Shown in pieces: positions 23,123-33,196 of a DNA stretch of 64,000 nt (position 1 is the stretch's first letter; every line of letters starts with the position of its first letter). Where the stretch lies: NCBI GenBank assembly GCA_035048495.1, contig CM068541.1:6207929-6271928 (forward strand). The letters run 5' to 3'. Below the pieces are notes generated by a model that worked only from the letters and a program-made list of their open reading frames with translations, was not told where the DNA came from and did not search any database. Source of the stretch: Euptelea pleiosperma (taxonomy: Eukaryota; Streptophyta; Magnoliopsida; Ranunculales; Eupteleaceae). The translations under genes and the position numbers were made by a program.

Positions 23123-23528
23123 GAGTTAAACTTGTGTCACAAGATGTTGTGACGGAAGCCGGTCACAGCACTCAATTCTAGCCACGTGTCACACGATCAG
23201 AGGTCACTGACCGTATGGATGTTTGGCCAGTCCCTCGGTGGACCAACAAACCAAAAATAAGCCTGATTAGTGATTTAAAACCTTTTGGATTTTGCACCCA
23301 AATAAAGTTCAATAATGCTGAAATTCCGACCGTTAAAATCAACCCATGAGAATAACTTCAATCGAATCAGGTAGAAATCACGAATCAGGTTTATTTTTTT
23401 GTAACCGATCCATCGAGCTACTGGCCAAACATCCATACGGTCATCGTCCTCTAATAGTATGCCACGTGGGTCGTATTGAGTGCTGTGACCGGCTTCCGTC
23501 ACAACATCTTGTGACACAAGTTTTACTC
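23123..23528. mobile_element. MULE-like fold-back element in the promoter region of ABCC copy B
   Basis: A 406-base element, same family as 12797-13201, with the perfect 9-base target duplication AAGACTGGT at 23114-23122 and 23529-23537. Copies A (near 5887) and C (near 40755) have the empty site GCAAGACTGGTTGGACGG, so it inserted after the split of copy B. It lies about 200 bases upstream of the ancestral start codon and interrupts the conserved promoter. Confidence 0.93.
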
Positions 23529-23743
23529 AAGACTGGTTGGACGGAGGGAGCGAAGGCAAAGCAGTAAAAGAGACAAAAAGGTGACGCCTTTCCAAGAACT
23601 TCCCAAGTAAGCCGTGGGGAGACTCAGAGAGTCAGAGAGAGAGAGAGAGAGAGGATATCACAATCAACTTAGTAGGAAATCTATTAAAACTCTGATTAAG
23701 ATGGACTGTCAAGTCTACTACAACGACTTTACCGGTTTTTGTG

Positions 23744-23950
23744 GAGTAAACCTTCGCTCACAGAAGCCGATCACAGCCCAATATTCAAGCCACGTGGCAC
23801 ATTAATAGAGGGGATGACCGTATTGATGCTTGACCAGTCCTTCAGTGGACCTTCAAACCAAAAATCAGGCTGATAAGTCATTTACAACCTTTGGATCTTT
23901 ACACCCAAATAACGCTCAAATTCCTACGGTCAAAATCAATCCACGAAAAA
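23744..23950. mobile_element. Truncated MULE-like element upstream of ABCC copy B
   Basis: The left half of the element found at 6126 and 40952, with the GAGTAAACCTTCG end, a G-box near 23790 and the TGGATG-type arm (TTGATGCTTGACC). The right half is deleted and the sequence joins unrelated spacer near 23950. Confidence 0.7.
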
Positions 23951-24736
23951 TAGTTTTTTTTATTAACTGGCCCTACACATTGAGTTATTGGCCGTTTTTC
24001 TCTAAAACTGAAATTTTTTTTTTTTTTCGGTTTTTTGTAATCTTCTCTAAAACTCATTAAAACACGTAATCAGACTGATTTTTGGTTTGCAGGACCACTT
24101 AGGACTGTTTTTTTTCTCATCCCCCGTATATTTTATCTTTTTTTCTTTTTTACTGCATTTCAAAAATTTTAAAAAGGATTATAATCGTACTATTCCCGTC
24201 CCGAATTTTTTTCCCTGCCAAGAATTGCTAGGCTTCCAATTCCCACCTAGGAGAAAATGAAATTCATTTGATATTTCTAACCGTCAGATCTAAATGCAGC
24301 TTATCTGTTACAAAGTATACAAGGTATGATTGGTTTTTTGGCATAGCTGATTTTTATAAGTGGGACCTATCGAATACCTCATCCGATGATGGGTACCATT
24401 GGATTTGTATCTCTTTGGATGGCCAAAGAAAAATGATAAACCGTCCACAAAGTGTGTAAGAAGAATGAGTTGCTAGCCATCTGATTTGATTATGGCATTA
24501 AAATGGACAAATCCAGCTTTTGCACGTGTCCAAATGTGCAGATTTGATGGTAGTAGACCATTCTAAGGGTCTAGTTAAGTAGGACCTTAAATTCTCTCAC
24601 CACGCGCATGCTTACGTCAGAGTCCGTGGCATTTCGAGGTATCAACGGCGTTGAAGTTGGGGACTGTGTAACAGAGAAAACATATGTTATCCTGCGGTAC
24701 AAAATCTGATCTAAATCGAAACACAAGGATAGTACG

Positions 24737-24915
24737 GAGTAAAACTTCTGTCACATTGGGATTGCAAATCACACAAAACACAGCCAATGAGTTCTCGGCA
24801 CGTACACCTAAAAGTACAAGCACATGGGTACGTTGCAAAGCACTTGTGCACGTGCCGAGAACTCATTGGCTGTGTTTTGTGTGATTTACAATTTCGTGTG
24901 ATAGAAGTTTTACTC
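24737..24915. mobile_element. Short (179-base) MULE-end element
   Basis: Same family as 12450-12634. The arms are nearly perfectly complementary across the CCAATGAGTTCTCGGCACGTA core. Only GTACG repeats on both sides. The empty version of the site is at about 9776 (GGATAGTACGCGAGATACC). Confidence 0.82.
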
Positions 24916-24977
24916 GTACGCAAGATACCTTGTTCTATAGTCGACGTCCGTGTGAGCCACGTAGCACACTCTTGGAG

Positions 24978-25755
24978 GAGTAAAACTTTGGTCACAAACC
25001 AGAATACGAGCCACGTGACACACTCGTAGTGGACGCTGACCGTATGGATGTTTGGCCAATCACTACGTGGACGTACAAACCAAGATTTAAAATCGACCGT
25101 TATAACGGTATAACGGTCTGTGGCGATACCCTTTTCTCTGTTGTAACGAAAAAAAAAAAGCTCAGGGGCAAAAACGGGAAAAAACGAAAAACAACGGAAA
25201 AATGAAAAAAAAAAAAAAAAAAAGAAAAAAAAAAGGGTGCTGAAATTTTAATTTTGAATTTTGAAAGTTGAATTTCAAATTTTAAAAAATGGAAAATAAC
25301 GGAAAAAATGGAATATAGCAGAAACAGTGACATTTTTCACAATTTTTCCAGAAAATAATTATTTTCGTTATAACGGAAAATAACGTCCGTTATTTTCTCT
25401 GGGCGTTTTAACAGTACGTAACGTAACAGGGTAAGTCCGAATCTGTTACAACGGCCGTTATTTTCGTTATATCGGCCAATTTTTAAAACTTGGTACAAAC
25501 TAAAAATGAAGCTGATCAGTAATTTTTAAGTGTTGGATTGAAGTTATTTTAATGGGTTGATTTTAACCGTAGGAATTTGAGCAATATTAAGCGTTATTTG
25601 GGTGAAAAGATCCAATGGTTGTAAATCACTAATCAGGTTGATTGGTTTGCAGGTCCACCGAGGGCCTAGCCAAATATCCATACGGTCGGCGCTCTCTAAT
25701 AGTGTGCCACATGGTTCGTATTGTGGGTTGTGACGGCGCTGTGACCAAAGTTTAA
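24978..25755. mobile_element. MULE-like fold-back element carrying a nested hAT-like element
   Basis: The left end GAGTAAAACTTTGG and a G-box arm begin at 24978. The palindrome continues after the nested insertion (25081-25492) and closes near 25755 with CTGTGACCAAAGTTTAACTT. The right end has decayed, and no clear target duplication is seen. Confidence 0.72.
25081..25492. mobile_element. hAT-like MITE nested in a MULE-like element
   Basis: A 412-base element with the perfect 8-base duplication GTACAAAC at 25073-25080 and 25493-25500. It splits the palindrome of the MULE-like element 24978-25755, so it is the younger of the two. Confidence 0.9.
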
Positions 25756-25829
25756 CTTCTGTTAGGGTTTGTTTGGTACGTGAGAAAAAGAGTTTCCAAT
25801 CGGTAAAAATTTAGCCAGAAAAATATTAT

Positions 25830-26110
25830 CTTGGCAAAATATTCGTGCATACTAATATTTAGCAACGAGCCAGATTACTTCATTTCCTTTCAGTATGTGC
25901 GGGTCCCGCATAATCAAAGTAAGCCAAATATCGGTTAGGTGAGTATAAAAAAAATTATTAAGGGGGGCAGAAAAATATTATCTTGGCGAAATATTCGCGC
26001 ATGCTAATATTTAGCAACGTGCTAGGATTACTTCATTTCCTTTCAATTTGTGAGGGTCCCACATAATCAAAGTAAGTCAAATATGGGTTAGGTGAGTGTA
26101 AAAAAAATTT
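25830..26110. repeat. Two direct copies of a ~135-base segment (unclassified element)
   Basis: The stretch AAAAATATTATCTTGGC ... CAAATATNGGTTAGGTGAGT is repeated at about 25838 and 25971, with a third partial copy after 26100. It follows a GGGTTTGTTTGGTACGTGAG sequence typical of plant MITE ends. It contains no gene. Confidence 0.6.
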
Positions 26111-26526
26111 GTGCAGGTCCCACATAAATCAAAGTAAGCCAAATATGGGTTAGGCCCGGGGCTAATATTAGTGTGTACAATTATTTTATTTTACCGCCGC
26201 GGTGGCCTACTGGGTGGGGGGATGATTAAATATTAATTTGCGGTCCAACTAAATATTTGGCATGGGCAAATGCGTGCCAAAAATGCTAGGCCGAATGTTA
26301 GCTCGTGCAAATATTTATTTTACCACCGCGGTGGCCTATCCCTTGATGTTTGGCCAATCCCTTGTTGGACTTGAACATTTAAAAAAAAAAATCAGACTGA
26401 TTGTTGACTTTTAGCCATTGGATCTGATTTCCCAAAATATTGCTCGAATCCCATGGCTTAGAGACAACTGACGGTATGGATTTTTGGCCCATCCCTAAAT
26501 GGACTTACATACCAAAATTCAACATG

Positions 26527-26848
26527 ATCAGACCTACCCCATTACGTTACGTACCATAAAATCGCTCAGAAAATAACGGCTGTTATAACAAAAATAACGA
26601 CCATTATTTTCTGGAAATTTTTGTGAAAAAAAAGGCCATTTTTTTCATTATTTTCCTTTATATTCTTTTTTTTTTTTCATTATTTTTCATTTTTGAAATT
26701 CAAATTTCTAAATTCAAAATTTGAATTTATGCGCCCTTTTTTCCATATTTCCATTATTTTTCATTTTTTTTTTCGTTTTTGCCCTGAGCGTTATTTTGTT
26801 AACGCCCCTAGACCATTATACCATTATAACGGTCCCTTTTAAACCTTG
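26527..26848. mobile_element. Partial hAT-like MITE
   Basis: It has the internal repeats and right end (TTTTAAACCTTG) of the CAAGGTTTAAA family but lacks the left terminus. Confidence 0.65.
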
Positions 26849-26861
26849 GTTTTAACGAATT

Positions 26862-27157
26862 CAAATGTTTAAATGGAACCCTTATAATGAATTGTAATGC
26901 TCAGGCACAAAAATGGAAAATAACAGAAAAAATGGCGCTGAAATTAAAAAACTTAAAATAATAGAAAATAACGGTAGTATGTTTTCACAAAACATAACGG
27001 CTGTTATTTTCTGTTATTTTTCCATTATATTCCTTTTTTCCGTTATTTTCCATTTTTTGCCCGAGCGTTACAATTCGTTATAAGGGCCGTTATAACAGAA
27101 AAAAATGGAAACGCCCCCAGTCTGTTATACCGTTATAACGGCCCCTTTTAAACCTTG
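26862..27157. mobile_element. hAT-like MITE (CAAGGTTTAAA family)
   Basis: The left end CAAATGTTTAAATGG and right end TTTTAAACCTTG enclose the TAACGG-type repeats. No target duplication is visible, so a recombined or truncated copy is likely. Confidence 0.65.
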
Positions 27158-27839
27158 GTACTTACTGAACATTAAAGTGTGGGGATATATTGCTTTTACC
27201 AAAAAAAAATAAAAGTGGGGGGAGATATTGAGGTAGTGATTCAGTGAAATGGATAGGTCCTTGTAGCCCGCCATGTAAAATTTCAGCAAGTAAAGAAAGC
27301 TCCGCCACTTACAGAAGAGTTTTAGAATATGGCTCCAGAAAACCCGACCCCAGTCCCCCACCAATATGATGGAAGTTATATTATCTGTGGGTGCGGATTC
27401 TTAAAGGACAACAAGACGAATCCTCAACAACCGAAATGGGTAGAAAATTACAAACAAGACAAATCTCCCCCCAAAGAAAAAATGAGTGATACTTGGACTT
27501 TTTGTAAGATTTCAGAAAGCAGGGAATCCCCTGCACCTTAACCAACTTGACACTCATATAGAGGTGTAAATGTAAAGTGGGATGTGGACTATTAAGTTGA
27601 TCTCGTGCATCTCCTCCACAAGACTAAAGGGTATGCAGTTCACATCGTACGGTTGCATGTCTTTGCTTGATTGTGTGTGATTAAGTGGACTCCAGGTTTT
27701 CCTGGGTTTTGATTTAATGGTAGAAGTGTACTACAATGGACAAGTGTATAGGGTTTTTTTTTTTTTTTTTATGAAACAAGGAGGTGAGAAGCAAAATAAG
27801 TGATGGCATTTTCCTTCATAAAGTTAAGAAATAAGTGAA

Positions 27840-27975
27840 GGGTCGGGCTCAGAGGACCCCCATTTTTCTGACCCCTCCCGGTGTTCGTGTGCTCGGCCGT
27901 GCATTTCAAGGTTCCATCGGTGGTTGTCAGCGCCGAGCTGGGATCACTTTTGGGGCCGCTTGGATTCGTGAAATA
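27840..27975. mobile_element. Partial GGGCTCAGGGGACC fold-back element
   Basis: Left arm and centre only. The right arm was lost by a deletion joining it to the CTTGACGCCTGTCTTACTTAG flank. Confidence 0.65.
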
Positions 27976-28576
27976 AGTGTCTTGACGCCTGTCTTACTTA
28001 GACTATTGGGAGTATGGACCATCAATAATAAAGACAGCAAGGGAAGGTGCCTTCTAATGGCGACAAGTTCAGTACCACGAATGGATTTGGGGGCACCACC
28101 TAACACAAATAGATTTATTTATTGGGAAATTTCTAGCAGTTGGGTTCAAGCATTTTTTTCCTATTCAGATTGAATGGCTAGAGATCACCCATCAGGCTGA
28201 TTTTTGGTGTGGAGGCAATTCATTCATGGGTCATTGTTATGCGTCCCACAGCCCCATAGACAATAGTACCGCTCAGAAACAAAAAATGTGTCCATAAGTT
28301 TCAATTCAAGTGAAACCTAGACATCCAACTTACAACTCCATATGCAAGTACAAAGGCATTATCAAAGTAGATATTCTACTATCCACATTTCTTGGATAAC
28401 CTGCTTTAAGATGACCCACAAGTGTGCCATCTCTACCATAAGGCCATTAAGGCCATCGCCTTAGGGGCCAGGCGCCAGGTGAGAGAAGACCACAGCCCAC
28501 TAACCACATAAATGTTTAGCCCACCCCTTGTTGGAGACTAGTGGATGGTCCGTGCACCCGGCACTCCCCAACAAAG

Positions 28577-28982
28577 GAGTAAAACTTGTGTCACAAGATG
28601 TTGTGACGGAAGCCAGTCACAGCACTCAATACGAGCCACGTGGCACCCGATCAGAGGGCGCTGACTGTATGGATGTTTGACCAGTCCCTCGGTGGACCTA
28701 CAAACCAAAAATAAGCCTGATTAGTGATTTACAGCCTTTGGATTTTTGCACCCAAATAACGCTCAATAATGCTCAGATTCCTCTGGTTAAAATCAACCCA
28801 TGAAAATAACTTCAACCGGATCGGTTAGAAATCAGTAATTAAGCTGATTTTTTGTATACCGGTCCACCGAGGGACTGGCCAAACATCCATACGGTTATCG
28901 TCCTCTAATAGTATGCCACGTGGCTCGTATTGAATGCTGTGACCGGCTTCCGTCACAACATCTTGTGACACAAGTTTTACTC
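28577..28982. mobile_element. MULE-like fold-back element, B-C spacer
   Basis: A 406-base element with perfect 9-base target duplication CCAACAAAG (28568-28576 and 28983-28991). The third spacer has the corresponding empty site (CCCAATAAAGCATTTG near 51652). Intact G-boxes GCCACGTGGC lie in both arms (near 28636 and 28916). Confidence 0.92.
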
Positions 28983-29276
28983 CCAACAAAGCATTTGTCA
29001 AAACCGGGTTTGAGTACCTGAGATTCACCGTACAATTGGGATAAGATCTCGTCTATCATTATATGAAGCCAATAAGAGAGAGAGACAACTGACCTCCCGT
29101 TATATCAATAGAAACCAAAATTAACCTGGTTGGTTATCTCAAGCCATAGATTTTAGTACTTAATTTTTAGGATTGATTCTAGCTATTGGGTTCAAGCATG
29201 TATTTTGAGTAATAAATCCAATGGCTAGAAATCATCAATAAAGCTGACTTTTAGTGTGTTTATCCAATCGGGTTAC

Positions 29277-29900
29277 TAGGTTTTCATCAGACCAACCATT
29301 TCTATACCAACAAAAGCAGTTTAAAACACATAGGAGAAGATTAAACAGTGGCAGGTCCAAACAAGAAAAAAAGGGTTGGTTTGTAGTAGAAAAACCTGGT
29401 TCATTTTGAATTTTTTAGAAAAGTGATCTTGGGTCTCACGCAAGCCCAACACATAGATAGAACAAGTAAGAGAAGGTGTGAAGAAGCAGAAAACCCATGT
29501 AGAAAACTGGGGCCGAGGAGTAAATGGCTACCTGAGTACATTAGAGTGGAAGAGTGTGAGACGAATATCAGCAAACCATGCTTTTCTTCATCAGAAACAT
29601 CCAGATTTGTAGTTTTTCTCCAGTTTTGCGAGATGGGTACGTTGGTTTTGAATGAACGAGAGAAGATTTCTTCATATATACAAGCTAATTAAAAGTTCCG
29701 GTGTTGAAGTGTAGTGCGACCAGTGTCTAAGAGAGGAACAGAGAGATTCCAAGGAGGCTGCCTTGGGATGTTGTGCGCAAGACTGGATAGACGAGAAATT
29801 TCTCCGGGACGGAGCGAGCGAAGGCAGAAAAAATAAAGTGACACTTTTAGATCTTCCCCGGGAAGGCGTGGGGAGACCATGAGAGGGAGAGAGAGAGAGT
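29277..29900 (-). pseudogene. Remnant of a fourth ABCC copy: start of exon 1 plus promoter region
   Basis: Clearly homologous to bases of about 5384-5990 of copy A: the first ~110 codons of exon 1, the 5' leader, the TATA region and the GA tract. The ancestral ATG has become CTG (near 29609-29611) and there are many small indels and substitutions, so no protein is made. Everything downstream of TMD0 is missing. It is more diverged from copies A-C than they are from each other, so it is an older relic. It was carried along in the spacer when the array duplicated. The right end is cut by a MULE-like element at 29911. Confidence 0.82.
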
Positions 29901-29910
29901 ACAACGCTAC

Positions 29911-30305
29911 GAGTAAAACTTCTGTCACAGCGTTCTCACAGATGCTTCTGTCAAAATGAAACTCACAGCCTACGTGACACACTCTTAGTGAACGATGACT
30001 GCATGGATGTTTGTCCAGTCCCGTAGTTAACCTCTCAACGAAAAATCAGCTTGATTAGTGATTTAAACCTTTGGATCTTTGCACCCAAATAATGCTCAAA
30101 TTCCTACGGTTAAAATCAACCCATGAAAATAACTTCAATCGAATCGCTTAGAAATCACCAATCAGCCTTATTTTTGGTTTAGAGGTCCACTGAGGGACTG
30201 GCCAAACATCAATACGATCAGAATCTACTTACAGTGTGCAACGTGTCCTACGATTTTCATTGTGACAGAAGCGTCTGTCAGAACACTCTGATAGAAGTTT
30301 TACTC
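29911..30305. mobile_element. MULE-like fold-back element bordering the ABCC relic
   Basis: A 395-base element with ends GAGTAAAACTTCTG / AGAAGTTTTACTC and perfect 9-base duplication CAACGCTAC (29902-29910 and 30306-30314). The same right end and flank occur at 14697-14714 in the A-B spacer. The insertion therefore predates that spacer duplication, and its left half was later lost there. Confidence 0.9.
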
Positions 30306-31199
30306 CAACGCTACAAGGCTGCAACCACTTACCAGTTCTCTTTGAAAGTGACAAAAATGCCGCTCCAACCTTGAAACAAAAGCATATGAATTTGGACTAA
30401 AACCCAGAAACCTAAATCAAACGGTTGTGATTATGAATGCAATCAGGGCCGATTCTAAAATAGTTAAATCTTGGGTTGGGATAATCGTTATCAGATCCTT
30501 CTTAAGGGGTTTTGTATCCCATTCCCGTTCACCAAAAGGTGAGTAGGTCATGGAATAAGAAGATTGGTTCAAATGGAGTAAAGAAGATTGGTTGAGTGGT
30601 GTTTAGGAGCAAGATAGATGACTGGATCATTTTTATGGCCATTAAAGATAAGTAGGAGTAAATAAGTAAAGGGATACCTAGAGGATCTATTGAGGTTCTT
30701 TTCTGTTTGTGTTTCAGTTTCCAAAACTTTCTACTCTTTACTTAAGACTAGATCTAGCACAGTTAACCTTCACAATTCCATGAACACTGCTTTTATGGCT
30801 GTGCATATGTATGTTTTGCCCATTAGAGATGATGTTTCTGGTTGAAGAAGAAAGAGATAAAGATAAAAGATGTAAAATAGTTTTTTTTCTTCTTAGAATT
30901 AAAAGTAATTTGTCTTTTTGCAAATGAGTTAACAAGCAAGTTCAAATTTAAATTGTTCGCCCGAGTGGTGGACCGCTGGCCACAAGACTCCGGTAGGTTG
31001 ATCGTCAGTGATGGGCGGCTAATCCTTCGGGGCTGGCCGTCTACCACAACAATTTTATTTAGAGCTGGGGTCTTAGCCCAAAGAACCCAAACCCACATGA
31101 TTTTGTTCCAAGGTTAAAGAAAGGGTCATTTTTATCTTTTTAAAATTTAAATTGTTAGTCAATATGAGTCTAGGACAATCTTATATGTTGGACCAAGTC

Positions 31200-31457
31200 A
31201 AAGGGATTTTTGGCTTGTTCCTTTAACGAGGAATTTGCATTTCACCCAATGTTTTTAAAATATTCGTGTCTCATCCATTGACCATAGTCAATAGTCAACG
31301 CTGTTGACTATAGACGCCCATTAACAGTCTCCGGATGGACATCCCAATATTTTTTTAAATGACTATAATGACCTTGGGTGAGACTCCAAATATTTTAATA
31401 ACATTGGGTGCGAAGCAAATTGCATCAATAAAGGGGAAGCCAAAAATCCCTTTCCTT
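31200..31457. mobile_element. TTGATGCAATTTGCAT-family fold-back element
   Basis: A 258-base palindrome with ends AAAGGGATTTTTGGCTTG and GAAGCCAAAAATCCCTTT. It encodes nothing. Four relatives lie at 16140, 59619, 60265 and 60895. Confidence 0.78.
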
Positions 31458-32144
31458 ATAAAAAAATTACACGGGGATTAAGTTTGGCCCGCGGCTCGGC
31501 CCGGTGAAATTAGAAAAAAAGCCCATTTTTTTACCCATTTTTTTTTTTTTTTAATTTTTACCTATTTACATTTTTTATATATATTTTTTTAAATAAAAAA
31601 ATTAATTTGACCAGGTTCTGGCACAATACATCAGGCCCGATGAGCCCAGTCCCGCCCAACGTCGGGCCAAATTGCCAGGCTGAAGGGTATCTACTTGTTT
31701 TTTTCTTTTTTTTTTATTAACTGGCTGCCTGCCTCTTATCGAAACGATTTGCATTCATAATCAGCGAGATTGGTGATATCTAGCCATTGGATTTATGGAT
31801 GTTTAGTCAATCACTGGGTGGACCTGCAAACCAAAAATTAACCCATGAAAACGACTCCAAAGTTAATTGCTAGATTGTAAGAACGACACTTAACAAAAAT
31901 TCAAGTGTGGGAGATTTTCAAGTTGCAACATGTAGAATGACTTATGTGCCACGACTTGACTTTAAGAAGTAATTACATACATTCCACATGTATTGAACTT
32001 GATGCATAATACAATAACAGCAGACACTTGGCTCACCTGTGTGGCCCCACACATATCAAGTAGATCCCATGTGCGGCCCCACCTATCATGTAGACCCACA
32101 TGTTATATGGTCCAGACTCCAGAGAAGGGGGACCTTGATGTAAC

Positions 32145-32306
32145 CAAGGTTTAAAGGAGGCCGTTTTAACGGGTTAAACGGACTGGGGGCGTTACCGTTA
32201 AAATGGATTGAAATGGCCAGGGGCAAAATAGAAAAATAATTAAAATTATACGAATTTAACGATTTTAAAATAGTTCCAAACACAGAAATTTTGACCGCTA
32301 TTTTGT
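32145..32306. mobile_element. Truncated hAT-like MITE
   Basis: The left end CAAGGTTTAAAGG and adjoining GTTTTAACGG repeats of the CAAGGTTTAAA family. The right half is missing and the sequence meets another fold-back at 32309. Confidence 0.55.
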
Positions 32307-32308
32307 CG

Positions 32309-32584
32309 TACCCACATAGAAGATGAATCAATGGCTGATTTTTGGTGAGGATAATCTCTATGGTCAGGAGATTATCCTCACAAAAATTCAAATCATTCTG
32401 ATATTCATAGACTGGTTTAGAAGCTGAAGAATTATGACCCGTCCATGTTTACCTTGAAACTTGAAAACCACATTTGATGGGGTTAGAAATTTCAGAATGG
32501 GCTGATTTTTTTGTTGGGGTGATCTATATGGTGAGGAGATCATCCCACCAAAAATCAGCCATTGATTCATCTTCTATGTGGGTA
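32309..32584. mobile_element. Fold-back element with GATGAATCAATGGCTG arms
   Basis: A 276-base palindrome: TACCCACATAGAAGATGAAT at the left and its complement at the right, with GGTGAGGAT / ATCATCCCACC inner arms. It contains no gene. Half copies occur near 45526 and 53650. Confidence 0.78.
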
Positions 32585-32932
32585 TGCCAAAATGGGTTTC
32601 AAAAATGGGTGTCCCCCGAGCCCAACCCACTTATTACTCCATGATTGTCCTCTCGAGCTTTTTTCTAAAATATTCAAGCATACTAAGAGACTAGGAAAAT
32701 TAAGTAATGGATGATAATTAATGCAATCACTAAATAAACTCGCAGCGAAGCCATCAGCGTTCATCGTTAAATAGCAAAACTCCACCTGATCAAACGGTTC
32801 TAACCGTTGCTGTCAAAGATGATTAAAAACAAAGTAGTGTAACATAACTCATTCGGTGTCAAGTTCATCCACGTCAAGAACACCTCCTCTGGATAGCCTC
32901 GACCTTGGATTATCGTCATCATAAAGCTACAT

Positions 32933-33147
32933 TTTTTTTTTTTTGGAGGAACCTCCACAGGCGGAGGAGAATTTATTGAATGAAAATGAGAAAAAGTACA
33001 CCTAGACAGGGGGGGGGGACGTGGATGCCTGACCCCTCAAGAAGCTATACAGCTGAAAAGGAGTGTAAAAGGAGAGCAATTAATAACCAAACTAGGCTAG
33101 GCTCTAATATACGGGGACCGATCTTATCCAACCGAAGAATGCCAGTA
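32933..33147 (-). mobile_element. Poly-A-ended LINE-like insertion downstream of ABCC copy C
   Basis: About 215 bases absent from the homologous 3' flank of copy B (near 16625). On the minus strand it ends TTCAATAAATTCTCCTCC... followed by a poly-A run, similar to the LINE 3' end at 15601-15725. The target duplication is not clear, so the borders are approximate. Confidence 0.55.
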
Positions 33148-33196
33148 ATATCTCGGCCGAATGGAGCCTAATTGCCGTCGAACATTCATAGATCAG

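Noticed and set aside
29423..29692. 89-codon plus-strand frame
   Set aside because: Antisense to the ABCC relic. The same frame opposite copies A and C is just a shadow of exon 1.
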